From positions 806,001-870,000 of the forward strand of contig JBLDXI010000029.1 in assembly GCA_047495785.1 (NCBI GenBank): DNA of 64,000 bases. The letters are read 5' to 3'. Below the pieces are notes generated by a model that did no database searches, was not told the origin of the DNA, and saw only the letters and a program-made list of their open reading frames with translations. A program made the translations under genes and the position numbers. Shown one piece after another: positions 27,312 through 37,288 of the stretch. The stretch is from Lepidodermella squamata. Lineage: Eukaryota > Gastrotricha. Each line of letters starts with the position of its first letter. Position 1 is the stretch's first letter.

Positions 27312-28152
27312 AAAGACCAATGACCATGAGAAAGAACGATCAGTTTCTAGTCCAATTCTATCAATACCCTATGAATTTTACTGATTTGTTTCCATTAAAA
27401 AATCTGTTAACGTTTATTATTCGAATGGAAAATTGCAAAAGAAGGGCGCCGCCTCAAAGCTCCTGGGAGCCAAGGCCCACGGCACCGCTGGTGGAGGCGT
27501 TATGGAAGGGAGAGAGAGAGGAGGTCTGGAGCTAAACTACCGCTAGGCACTGATGGCGTTGGTAGCCTAGAAGACACAGCATACACCCATGAGTTAGAGC
27601 CAAAGCTTACTGGTCGCCGAGCGTTCGGTCGTTCGATCGATCGGTGGATCGTCGCGCGACGTGCTGCGGCACCGCTACTCGATTGAGCGACAGCGCGAAG
27701 AGACCTACAACGACAAGACACACAAAGGCTGGGGGATCGGCCGGTCGGAGGAGACAGCGATCAACTCGCAGCTAATCTTGAAAGGGTACTCACGCGTTGT
27801 CCGCCTCCACACATGCTCACCAGCAAATTCCGACTTATGAACCCGACCCGAAGTTGGATGCTTAAAACACGATTAATTAGCAAATTTGTACGTTGGTTTT
27901 GATTGAATTGGATACCTTAACATGGTAATGCAACATCTTGAGATTGAGTCATAATGGTGAATGACATTATTATGGCTAAAAAACTATGTGGGTACAATTA
28001 AACGCTTAGAAGAACGCGATGAAAATGTGCATATTCAAATTAAGCATGCATTAGCTCTAAGAAAATGAAGTCAAGTTTTGCCGCCACAATCAACTAATTC
28101 TCAACTGTATATAATACAAATACAAGGAGTTGATCGCCCTGTTTGTTCAACT
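27312..28152. other. Intergenic with a GC-rich, CpG-rich tract
   Basis: From about 27440 to 27850 the base composition changes sharply to GC- and CpG-rich, with several overlapping open frames of about 50-70 residues on both strands and GATC-rich runs. One frame reads RHRYSIERQREETYND and looks coding-like, but no splice-supported gene could be built. It may be a first exon, a transposon fragment or an exon remnant. Confidence 0.35.
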
Positions 28153-28225
28153 GCCTTCCTAGCTCAGTCGGTAGAGCATGTGACTTTTAATCACAGGGTC
28201 GGGGGTTCGAGTCCCCCGGAGGGCG
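28153..28225 (+). tRNA. tRNA-Lys (anticodon TTT)
   Basis: A 73-nt cloverleaf identical in sequence to the minus-strand tRNA-Lys at 14012-14084, with intact A- and B-boxes. It is followed by a short T-run suitable as a polymerase III terminator (about 28231-28238). Confidence 0.97.
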
Positions 28226-28299
28226 CATCATTTTTTTTAATCGTTTCATTTGCGATTGCATCATTCTGTAGTCATGCAATGCAGTTGCTAAACATGCAC

Positions 28300-28371
28300 T
28301 CCCTGATGGTCTAGTGGTTAGGATTCCGCGCTTTCACCGCGGCGGCCCGGGTTCGATTCCCGGTCAGGGAA
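28300..28371 (+). tRNA. tRNA-Glu (anticodon TTC)
   Basis: A 72-nt cloverleaf. The acceptor stem is TCCCTGA/TCAGGGA, the anticodon loop is CTTTCAC and the T-loop is TTCGATT. It lies 74 bases after the tRNA-Lys on the same strand. A TTTTTT run follows at about 28374. Confidence 0.97.
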
Positions 28372-28554
28372 CATTTTTTATTCATTGATTTCATTTTTTA
28401 GTTGTCTTTGTACTTTTGGCATTAAGTTTGGAGTAGAAGAGGGAGGTTCCATTATTACGCCATTCCATTGTTAACCAATGGTTTCTTTTTTAATTAAATT
28501 AACAATAAACAATTATCAATGACGCCAGAATTCGCCTAACGCCTAACCAATTAG

Positions 28555-28646
28555 TCATCCCTATAAAATCCTGCCCCATCCCGCGATCATCTTCAATATT
28601 CGATTTCCATTTGATATTCGCTTAAATCTTTAATAACATCTCCAAA
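28555..28646 (+). promoter_or_regulatory. Core promoter of the basic secreted protein gene
   Basis: CTATAAAATCC at about 28560-28570 is a good TATA box, some 80 bases upstream of the ATG at 28647. This suits a strongly expressed gene, in line with the extreme codon bias of the coding region. Confidence 0.5.
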
Positions 28647-29209
28647 ATGCGTTTTGCTTGTGCCATTGCTGTTGCTGTCCTTATGGCTCTTGGTAATACA
28701 TTGAAGTTAGTGCTTTCGGCAAATATTCATTGTTTCTTCTTTTTTTAGCCTTCACCGAGACCGAAGCCGGTCGTGGCAAGCCGAATAAGGAAGTTTCCCG
28801 AAGCTTCTCGTACAGCGTCTCGAAGAGCGGCTCGTACCAGAAGAACAAGCGGCCGGCGAAGAACTTCGGCAAGAAGTTTGTCTCGAAGCGCAACAAGCGC
28901 CGCGGCTCGTACTCGAAGTCGGTGTCTGCGTCGGTGTCCGCCCGCACCAACAAGCACACCCGCAAGGTGTCCACCAAGAAGTTCAAGCGCGTGCAACAGC
29001 GCATGTCCAAGTCTGGCTCGTACTCGCGATCCGGCTCTTTCGGCGGCCGCAAAAGCAAGCGTCACGGCAAGTTCAACAAGAAGGCTGGCCACAAGAAGTT
29101 CGGCGGCAAGCGCAACAAGAGTCGCAAGGGCCACAAGAGCGGCAGCTACTCCGCCTCCAACAACTTCTCGTACAGCGTCGCCGTCGAGACTGGCGCCGCT
29201 CCGCAGTAA
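28647..29209 (+). CDS. Secreted very basic Ser/Tyr/Gly-repeat protein
   Basis: Two exons, 28647-28692 and 28749-29209, joined in frame to 168 residues. Exon 1 and the first codons of exon 2 encode a signal peptide (MRFACAIAVAVLMALA) that splicing puts in frame. The mature part is packed with Lys, Arg, Ser, Gly and Tyr: repeated GSYSKS or SGSYSRS-type units alternate with KR-rich stretches (FGKKFVSKRNKRR, KKFGGKRNKSRKG). There are almost no acidic residues. Codons in exon 2 strongly favour G or C in the third position, unlike the AT-rich flanks. AATAAA follows the stop at about 29284. A structural, adhesive, cuticular or antimicrobial role is possible, but no family is recognised. Confidence 0.8.
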
Positions 29210-30237
29210 ATTGCAAAATGCAAAAACTTTATAAAATATGTTAAAGTTACGATTAATGGATGAATTTCTGTAACTTGCAACTGAATAAAAATATTTTCAC
29301 ATTTATGCCTCGCTTTTTTTCATACATTTTGACATTTTTTTCATACAACTTTTACGGTCACAAAACCGGCTACAAAACAAAACAATCGAAAGGCCAACAC
29401 TCCAACCGATATGAGCCGCAGGCCTAAAAGATGCTTTCCGTATGGCAGCTGTTTTTATTTCAATTGTTGCTGTTGATTTTTTGAAATTGCTCTATGTCTT
29501 GGTCATAATTTTTTTGCGAATGGTCATTATTAATTGCAAAATTCTCTCTTGTTTTTCCATCCGCAGCCTCTCGCTGTATTTTTTGTTTGTGAACACATGG
29601 CTAGGTAAAACTCACCCGGGGAAGCGTTGTTGCATTGTCCAAAAAAGTTGTGTAATCTGAAACCAAGAAACAAAGACAATTTGCAAGCAGCAGCAGCAGG
29701 TTTTGTTTTAAATTTTAAACATGAGCTTGAAAAGAAATTTTTCGAAAAATTCACGCACTCACATCATCATCTGACCCTCGACAAAGTGTCATAATATTGA
29801 CAACATACTCGCTTAACACATCACTGAAGAGAGTAAAATTCACAAAAGGAGAAGAGAGAAGTGCAATAATAACAAAGCCTGTGGGATACATTTGCAATTC
29901 GAAACCATTCCCTGACTGTCGGAGATGTTAACGCACTGCTTTTTGAGAACATACAATATATGTATATAAATCGGGTCATGTGGACTGCGGGCGGATGTGC
30001 GCTGTTCGACTCATCAACGGAAAGGGGAATTCCAGCGATGAGCTATAGTGTTAGTCAAATATTATCAAGCTATCAGCTTGAAACCCCTAAATCGCGTGCC
30101 AAACGTAGCGAGCCTATCATTTCTTGGACAGTCTGCACTTCGTGCTTCCTGTTTCCGGCTCTTTCATCTTGAGTTCGGTATAAATACGTACAATGCGTGC
30201 AAATTCGCGAAAAAATCGCAAGTGACATTTAAAAGCA
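29210..30237. promoter_or_regulatory. Intergenic and promoter of class C receptor 5
   Basis: About 1 kb without a supported gene. GGTATAAATACG at about 30177-30188 is a TATA box 50-60 bases before the receptor ATG at 30238. The remaining sequence is AT-rich with no clear repeat. Confidence 0.45.
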
Positions 30238-32550
30238 ATGAATCATCTATCACTGACCATTTTATTACTACTTCTAGTTTCAGCAAAGCTTAGATGCTCC
30301 CCTAAACCAATTCGGCTTAGAATGCTGTCGATTCTACCAGTCAACTCGGGCATTCCCGGAGTAGAATTCAACCGCTGCTCTCTGGCGCAAGACCTGGCTG
30401 TTGAGCTGGTCAATAACAGAAGCGACATCTTGCCCGAGTACCACATCGAGCTGGACCATCGTGATGAAATCGCGAATACTGCCGGGTCAGCTCAGCAGGC
30501 TGTTCGTTTCACATGGGACTATTTCGACTCGACGAATGCTACAAACGTCATCCCGTCACCAGTGGCATTGGGCCCCATCTTCACTGCAGGGTGCAAAACT
30601 TTGGGATCTATCGCGAATCACTTGAATATGGTGGTGATTGCAACATCTTGTCCAGCGCCTGGTCTCACGCAACGCCGTGACTTGTATCCTAACCTCTACC
30701 GTGTCCGAGCATCAGCAGAAATCGCTCTGATATCCCGTGTTCAGTTCTTGAAGACCTTCACCAAGATTCGAAAAATCGCAGTCATCGCAGTACTTAACGG
30801 CAATGCTTTCAACACAGAGTCGGCCATCTTCCTTCACAGCGCTTTGGTTCGAACCGGCTTTGACGTGTTAAAGTTTGAGGCAGTTACTGATTTCACTGAT
30901 GAATTCATCCAAACGTTGAAAGACGCAGATATTCGTGTTTTTTCAATGGACGCCGGTGATTGGCGGTCAATCGCAATCTTCCTGTGCCAACTCTACAAAT
31001 TTGGCATGAAAGGCGACAGATATTTGTTCTTTGTAGCTGGTATTGGCTACATTGACCCGTACGGCATTGCTGTCTATCCGCCTGGCTGCACTAGAGGCAT
31101 CTACATAGAACAACTCACCAGAACAATAGTGTCTGGTGCAGCTGATCCGCAAGTCCTCCCTAACACTGGCGTTGATGAGATGGGCATCAGTTACAGCGAT
31201 TTCGAGCGTATTTGGGCAGAAAAGGCCACTACAAAGGAAGCTGGTGACACTTTCCGCCATTTGTGCTACGACGCTGCTATGACAGCACTGAGAACACTGG
31301 ATGTAATCGAAAACAGACTTAAATCCTTGAAGAAGACCTTGGCTGACTATCAAAATGACCGAAATTTGATAGGTTCCATCGCTAACAGAAGTATGGCTGA
31401 TATTTCTTTCAAAAACCTGAGAACAGGCCATTTCTACTACTCGAAGCGAATGGAATGGGACGGAGAACCTCAAATACTAACGACTTACCAAATCGGAGTG
31501 GGCCAAGTTGTAAGATACGTCGTATCGTTGAAAGAGAACTCTACTAATCTTCTCGACTCAAACTCTTTTGTCATAACAGCGAAGAAGCCTTTTTCATCAA
31601 GTTTCATGCCTAAAGATTCGGCTGATGAAATAGAAGTGATCGCCGGGAATTCGATCATTGGATTTGTTGTCATCTTGGTAGCATCAGGTTCACACATTTT
31701 GGCCTTGGGGCTATTCCTCGTGCGAAGCATCCTGAAATCGCTGAAATCTTTCGGGAAGCTACTTAAGCAAGACGCAGCCTTCCTTCTCAGCTTTGTTCTT
31801 CTCAATGTTTCTTCTGCCCTTGTATCGACGAATGTTGAGATGAAGTCAGCAAAGCTGTGCGCTGCGAGTTTGTTCTTCATCTTAACGGGAGTTACTCTGC
31901 TCTTTGCGTCCCTCAGCGTTGAAGCACACGAATTGGTTAAAGCTTTGCGGCCAATTTCAAGCAAAATCAAACAACATCGCCGGCTTCCTGAGATCAAGAC
32001 GGTCCGAATGTTAGTCTCAGTCAAAACAGGGATCATAGTGAGTATAGCTATCATCTTCTACGCCGTCTGGATTGCTGTAGATCCCCTTCATGTTGTGGCA
32101 GAAGTCCGAGGCCACAAATATTCTGAGCCTGTCGATGCTTATGTGACAACAATTGACGTAACTTGCCACTCCAAATTTGGCTCAGCTTGGGTTGGGGCGT
32201 CTTTGGTCTACAATTTTGTCGTTCTTATGTCAGGGCTTCTGTTCGTTATGAGGTTGCGGGCTAAAAAGGGCATCAAACTCTTCCCTGAAATGAGAAGAAT
32301 TGCCATGTCAACAATTCTTTGCATTTCTATATTCGTTGCTACAACAGCTATTGGTTTCATGAATTCGCCTGGCGCAGCCCAGGATTTGTCGATCGCCGTC
32401 GGGCTCCTGGTGACGTCGTTGGCAGTCAGTGCAATATTCTATTTTTTATCATGGAAACGTCAGAATTCAAGGGCCATCACTGTTGTTGATACGTCAATTC
32501 TTCAATCGGTAAACGGAAGGCCAACCTTCGCAAACGCCGCAGTGTTTTAG
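30238..32550 (+). CDS. Class C GPCR, GABA-B-receptor-like, divergent copy 5 (intronless)
   Basis: A 770-residue intronless frame. A signal peptide (MNHLSLTILLLLLVSA) is followed by a flytrap domain with the family landmarks (CSLAQDLAVELVNNRSDILP, FTAGCKTLGS, YRVRASAEI). PKDSAD precedes TM1, and seven hydrophobic segments start at about residue 478. The TM3 and ECL2 Cys (KLCAAS, VTCHSK) are conserved, but overall it is far more diverged than the four tandem copies. It lies 16 kb from the array, on the other side of the class A cluster. It is either an old paralogue left behind by rearrangement or the founder type. Ligand unknown. Confidence 0.88.
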   Translation: MNHLSLTILLLLLVSAKLRCSPKPIRLRMLSILPVNSGIPGVEFNRCSLAQDLAVELVNNRSDILPEYHIELDHRDEIANTAGSAQQAVRFTWDYFDSTNATNVIPSPVALGPIFTAGCKTLGSIANHLNMVVIATSCPAPGLTQRRDLYPNLYRVRASAEIALISRVQFLKTFTKIRKIAVIAVLNGNAFNTESAIFLHSALVRTGFDVLKFEAVTDFTDEFIQTLKDADIRVFSMDAGDWRSIAIFLCQLYKFGMKGDRYLFFVAGIGYIDPYGIAVYPPGCTRGIYIEQLTRTIVSGAADPQVLPNTGVDEMGISYSDFERIWAEKATTKEAGDTFRHLCYDAAMTALRTLDVIENRLKSLKKTLADYQNDRNLIGSIANRSMADISFKNLRTGHFYYSKRMEWDGEPQILTTYQIGVGQVVRYVVSLKENSTNLLDSNSFVITAKKPFSSSFMPKDSADEIEVIAGNSIIGFVVILVASGSHILALGLFLVRSILKSLKSFGKLLKQDAAFLLSFVLLNVSSALVSTNVEMKSAKLCAASLFFILTGVTLLFASLSVEAHELVKALRPISSKIKQHRRLPEIKTVRMLVSVKTGIIVSIAIIFYAVWIAVDPLHVVAEVRGHKYSEPVDAYVTTIDVTCHSKFGSAWVGASLVYNFVVLMSGLLFVMRLRAKKGIKLFPEMRRIAMSTILCISIFVATTAIGFMNSPGAAQDLSIAVGLLVTSLAVSAIFYFLSWKRQNSRAITVVDTSILQSVNGRPTFANAAVF

Positions 32551-34405
32551 CGATCATTTTCTACTTCGATTACGTAAAGAAATCAAATCATGACAGCAGA
32601 TATCAAAACTATAAAATCGTAGCTCCAAGCTAATATACCATCGAAATCGACAGAAAACACTAAAATTACTGACTAGATTCGTTTTCTTGATATAATAAAC
32701 TGAGCGGAGAAAAGAGCATTTTTCTTCATGATATTCCTTGTAACCATAGAGATTATACTATTTTGGACGCGTGCAGGCATATTAATCTCTGACGCCAGAA
32801 TAGAAACACTCCTCACGCCAGGTACTTTTGAATCAACGCGTCGGAATTTAGACGTCAGATATTTATTAAAAAATCATCCCATTTCGTAATTATTATAAGT
32901 AACGCATGCAGACGATTAAAATTCATAATTTTCCCGCACGTGATCGAGTTTCAAAAAATTGACCAAAAGAATTCACCGATGCGTGAATAAATTTGTTAAG
33001 TTCAGTCTGTTCAGCCCTCAGTTCTAACACGGCAGAGGTCGCGAGGCCGAGATTTTCCCGAATTTTAGTCACTTCATAGTCTACAAACGGCAATCGCGCC
33101 AACTAGCGCTGTTCAGCACAGAAACGGATGATTATTAGCGATAAAGTTGGATGGCTGAAGCCTCAAGTTTTGAGGCACAAAAAGTGTGGACGGCTACTGG
33201 CATCCAATTTCTAAGCGAGTATGGGTATAAGAAGTAACAGACATGTTTTCGCCCAAGTTGAAATGCATAGGTTGTGCACGATTATGAGCTCAAGCTGGAA
33301 ATATCTCGCACACGCTTGAACTAATTTTAACTCCACGCTTGGGTTCGAATGGAACAAAAATAGAAAATACAACTCGCACAGACTCGGACATTTTAAGAGG
33401 GTAAAAATAAGGAATATTCGTAAAATGCTAATTAACATACATACTAAGTTTGAACTAACTAACGAACTAAGTTTGAAGAAATATGTTGGACGAATTTGTT
33501 ATGTTTCATCCTATCTTGTTTTGAATGCTCACTTCATGTATAATTTTTCGGTGCTGTTATTAGGATGTCCTAGTTTCAAGACACCTCATACCTTCATGTT
33601 CTTCAACCTATTCTACTTTCATCCCAGCTATTTTTACGGCCTGCATTATTTTGGCGCATCATTTTGGAACGTTTTTGAACCAAAATATAATTTTCGAAAG
33701 CTCACACTTAAAGTCAAGCCATAGACAAATAATAAGAGACTGGACACTCACGCTTATTTAACACTTTAACTGCCAAAAATAGACTGCGAGGTCCGATATT
33801 GTTCGTCTACTGGGTTCGTCGTTTCACGAGGCCATTTTGCGACGGGCTAAGTCCACACAAAAAACGAATGCTCACATACAAAAAGATAAGTTTTATTAAT
33901 AATAGGCCCTCCAGGCAGCGATATACCGTATTTTCCGAATTAAGGAACCCTACCCGTTATTATAGCACGTCCCGTATACAACCCCCCTTTTTCGACTGTT
34001 TGAAAATATAAAGCCCCATACTCGCAATAGCCAACCATGATTCAATTACGGAATAAAAATTGGGAAATCTCTTCAGAAAAATTATCTGCGCCTCATTGTG
34101 AAATCTCAATCTGCGTGGCATTCATTTGATTAAACAAATCGTTGCAATGTGGGTTGGCTTTTCGACTTCGGATGTTTCTCGAGAGCTGCCCTTCTGGAAT
34201 CAGCTCAGGTGAGCTCAGTTCGCAGAAAGTACCAGCTCGACTGAACATGAGAATCTTTGAATAATTCCCACCACCTTGACACACTTTTATTTGAAACAAT
34301 AATTGGACTTATTATAGTACTATATACGTGGTTATTATACATGGAGATTAATGAATTGGCATGATTTCACATTATTCCCCGTCAATCAGGAGAAGCTCCC
34401 ATTGT
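32551..34405. other. Intergenic, contains minus-strand dispersed repeat
   Basis: There are 1.85 kb without a supported gene. A 99-residue frame at 33425-33724 is Phe/Tyr-rich and domainless, and probably chance in AT-rich DNA. The third copy of the dispersed G-rich repeat is at about 33925-34035 on the minus strand. Confidence 0.5.
33925..34035 (-). repeat. Dispersed G-rich repeat, copy C
   Basis: The reverse complement carries GGCTATTGCGAGTATG, a T-rich stretch, GAAAAAGGGGGGTTGTATAC, GGGACG, ATAATAACGGGTA and AATACGGTA, in the same order as copy B at 3112-3235. Confidence 0.55.
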
Positions 34406-35196
34406 TTAATTTCGGGCATGCTTTTCCGCCGGTTCGTGAAATTTAATAAAGACACTGCTATTTTTTGGGTTTGTGGTGCACGTGGCGTTGCAGGCTTCAA
34501 AAGTGGTACAGGTTTCAAAATTGGAATTGTATTCGATGGCGAAACAATTTCCAACTGCTGCACACTTTTGCATGCAGGTTTGCAGCTCTGTGGGTCTAAA
34601 TCGTTTGACCGGCAATTCCTTGCACACGTAATGGACCTGTTTCCAACCAAGGTACTGTGCATCACCTGTAGACACGGTAGTCACACTAAGACAGTTTGCA
34701 TCCACTGGAGGAAAAGTTAATATAATTAACAGTTGTTAATAGGCATAAGATTAAGACTTACACACAGCATCAGATATCTTGCAGGATATGGAACCGTTCC
34801 CGAAAAAAGTATAAATGCCGGAGCCACTTTCAGTTTTGCATGGCTGACCAACGGTGTTAGACCAGCTAGACGTCACCCTATCATTAACTTTGACGATGCA
34901 GTTTAAAAAATTGCGACAATTTATTTGGCTGGAATTGTAAACAGCGAAACAACGTCCATCACCTGCACAGGTTTGCATGCAGGGTTGCAGCTTTCTGGTT
35001 TTGGTAGTCTTCTGGTAATCCGGCCCTTCCCTGCACACGTACACTATAGTCGTACCAAGGTAGTTTTCATCCCCTGGAGGAAAGTTAATATAATTAACAG
35101 TTGTTAATAGGCATAAGATTAAGACTTACCGCGCACATCAGCCGCAGCAACGAAGCAGGATAGAACTACGATGAAAGAAATAGCTAGGGTCTGCAT
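34406..35196 (-). CDS. Secreted Cys-rich protein with two duplicated PAN/apple-like modules
   Basis: Three exons on the minus strand, 35130-35196, 34762-35073 and 34406-34704, give about 225 residues. Exon 1 is a signal peptide (MQTLAISFIVVLSCFVAAA). Exons 2 and 3 each encode a related module: YLG, then VYVC or HYVC, LQPCMQTCAGDGRCFAV or LQTCMQKCAAVGNCFAI, and a further Cys pair. This Cys pattern is compatible with PAN/apple-type domains, but the match is by eye. The two introns are almost the same sequence, so exon plus intron was duplicated as one unit. All junctions are phase 1, which allows such duplication. Function unknown; probably extracellular binding. Confidence 0.75.
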
Positions 35197-36466
35197 AATA
35201 GATAAGATACTCGAAGTGAAAGGTGAAACAAAAATTGATGAAGTGAGCTGGTAGCGCTTCAGGCACTGAGCGAATGATATCAGCTGTCGCGATCCTAGAC
35301 ATAGGCGACGTGTTTCGCGCCATCATTTAAGGTTGCCAAAAAAACAACCTCTTATTCGCCCCAGTTCATCTTAAAGAAAATATGCAAAACACGTCTAGCC
35401 GCACGGTAAATAAGCACCCTCGAATGATGGGCGCCAATTAGTGGCGTCAGCAATTTAGAGGTTGGAGTTTTAGGTCGAAAGGGCGGTTCGCGAGGAAACT
35501 GGAGATGCGGAGAACAAAATGCCGCTGCAGGAGAAGACCAGCATTAAACCTCGTCAGCCGGCAACGTTTAAAACAGACTCGAAAGGAGGGAAATGAAAAA
35601 AATTGAAAAACTTGAAATCATTACGATAACAGACCTTCGATCAATTGACCTAATACGATTACAATTGGTCAATTTACCGCAGGTTTTTTTCAGCATATTT
35701 TTTCTATGCCGACTACAGTCGATGATATTTCTGCATATAGCAGTCCTGATCAAAGAATTCAGATGACAATTTTGCACCGTCAAAGTGACTACGTCGTCAA
35801 TGAAATTTGTATCCTCTAATATCGGGGTTTTCTGATGTGAATTTCACGAGCTCATTCGAGAATTTGTAAGGTTTTTTTGGCGTATTTGCGACGCAGTTCT
35901 TGAAAATGCGCATTTTCAAGGCGATAATCGCCCAATGGAAAAACAATTGAGACGTCTTCACTCACAGCCGTCGATCGCTTTTCGTGCTTCCTAGGTGGCG
36001 CTTTGCTGGCGCGGGAGGCAAGGCTCGAACCGCATCGCGATTATTCACCACTGTCTCGTCGTTCGTCGCCTGATATATTAGGAACAAAAAGCATAAGTAA
36101 GCATGTTTTTGTACGTTTTTCCGCGCTTTTTCCGCGCTTCGAAATTTGTAATAATTTCAAAAAAAAATGTCATTATTTTACAACTTTTTTTGACAGATGG
36201 GGGTTGAAAATCTACATGCTGAGCGACTCTGAAAATAGCATGGCTTTGCGATTGGCCGTTTATTCTGGTGCTGACTCGCCCAAAGACTTCATCGATGCGA
36301 AAAAAGGCCACACAACTTCTGTGGTTTTAGCGCTTATACGAAATTTTCTGCAAAAATTTCACTCGCTTTTCATGTAGTTTGAACCTAATTTGCATAAAAT
36401 TGCACGAATTTTCATCACTTTTCATTTTTTATTTCAAATTTGTCGAGTTAATTTTTACTTGAATAA
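35197..36466. other. Intergenic, no gene seen
   Basis: About 1.27 kb upstream of the Cys-rich gene and downstream of the membrane-protein gene. Open frames here (for example 36003-36377) lack domains or splice support. No repeat is noted. Confidence 0.5.
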
Positions 36467-37288
36467 TCAGTATTTAGTATCAGCAACAACGTCGTGAAGA
36501 GGAACGTGGCGCAAAAACGGCGGGCATTCTTCGGAGCCGAAAAACTTGACATGCGGATTGCGATGCAGGGTGAAAATCGCCGTCATCATCAGCACCGTGA
36601 TAGCCGTCAACGCCTCGAAAATGTAGCTGATTTGAAACGCAGCATGGCGACGCCGGTTGCCGCAAAATATCAACACAGCAAAGCCGAGCAGGAAAAACCA
36701 GGCCGCTGCTACAATCGTCACCAGCAGAATGAAATGATCGTCACTAGTCTGACCTAGCCTGATGACTGATCTAGTGCAGGAGATCGGGTTCCAGACGAAA
36801 AATACAAACAGGCCGAAATAGTGGAGAAAGGTGCTGTATTGAACTGGCAGGCAATGGCACCCGGTGAAGTGCGTTAATTTCATTGAATTCTCGTAACCAG
36901 CCGTGTGGTACGTGCCGATTAGGGTGATTAAAGCCGCGCTGGCCACATCGCCGCTGAAGAAGATCCACTCCTCGACGCTGGGGTGTTTAACGTGGCTCCA
37001 CAGCTCATGCGAGGCGAAAAATTCTTCGACATGAAGCGTTATTAGGGTGATTGCGGCGAACCATGAGCCGATGACGAATAGGAAGCGCCGTGCGGAGTTG
37101 TCCGGGTCAGGGTGCGCGCAAAACGCGCTCGCTGTTCGGAAGGGCACGGCCACTTCGCGGGCGTGGCGGAGCGCGGAGAGCAGCAGGCGGAACAGGCCGA
37201 TGCAGATGACGACGAGGAAGCCGAGCAACACGTAGGCTGAGCTGAAATCAGGCGCCAGGGCGCAGGCGGGTGACGATATGAAAGTCAT
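36467..37288 (-). CDS. Multipass membrane protein, possibly Frag1/DRAM/Sfk1-like
   Basis: An intronless 273-residue frame with about six hydrophobic segments: an N-terminal one at about 16-40, then about 70-88, 108-128, 152-172, 188-212 and 225-245. The layout of a polar stretch (EEFFASHELWSHVKHPSVEE) between two early helices, and a late IFEALTAI segment, faintly recalls the Frag1/DRAM/Sfk1 (TMEM150/PGAP2) group. I cannot confirm this. GC content is higher than in the surroundings. It contains many His and Trp residues near membrane borders. The start at 37288 is the first ATG of the frame. Confidence 0.65.
   Translation of the reverse strand: MTFISSPACALAPDFSSAYVLLGFLVVICIGLFRLLLSALRHAREVAVPFRTASAFCAHPDPDNSARRFLFVIGSWFAAITLITLHVEEFFASHELWSHVKHPSVEEWIFFSGDVASAALITLIGTYHTAGYENSMKLTHFTGCHCLPVQYSTFLHYFGLFVFFVWNPISCTRSVIRLGQTSDDHFILLVTIVAAAWFFLLGFAVLIFCGNRRRHAAFQISYIFEALTAITVLMMTAIFTLHRNPHVKFFGSEECPPFLRHVPLHDVVADTKY

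Noticed and set aside
28745-29134. Long antisense frame of 129 codons across the basic secreted protein
   Set aside because: It follows from the GC-rich third positions of the plus-strand gene; Ala/Leu-rich shadow with no promoter or splice evidence.
31485-32054. Minus-strand frame of 189 codons within receptor 5
   Set aside because: It overlaps well-supported transmembrane-coding sequence and has no domain.
33425-33724. 99-codon Phe/Tyr-rich frame
   Set aside because: Compositional result of AT-rich DNA; no signal, domain, repeat or partner exon.
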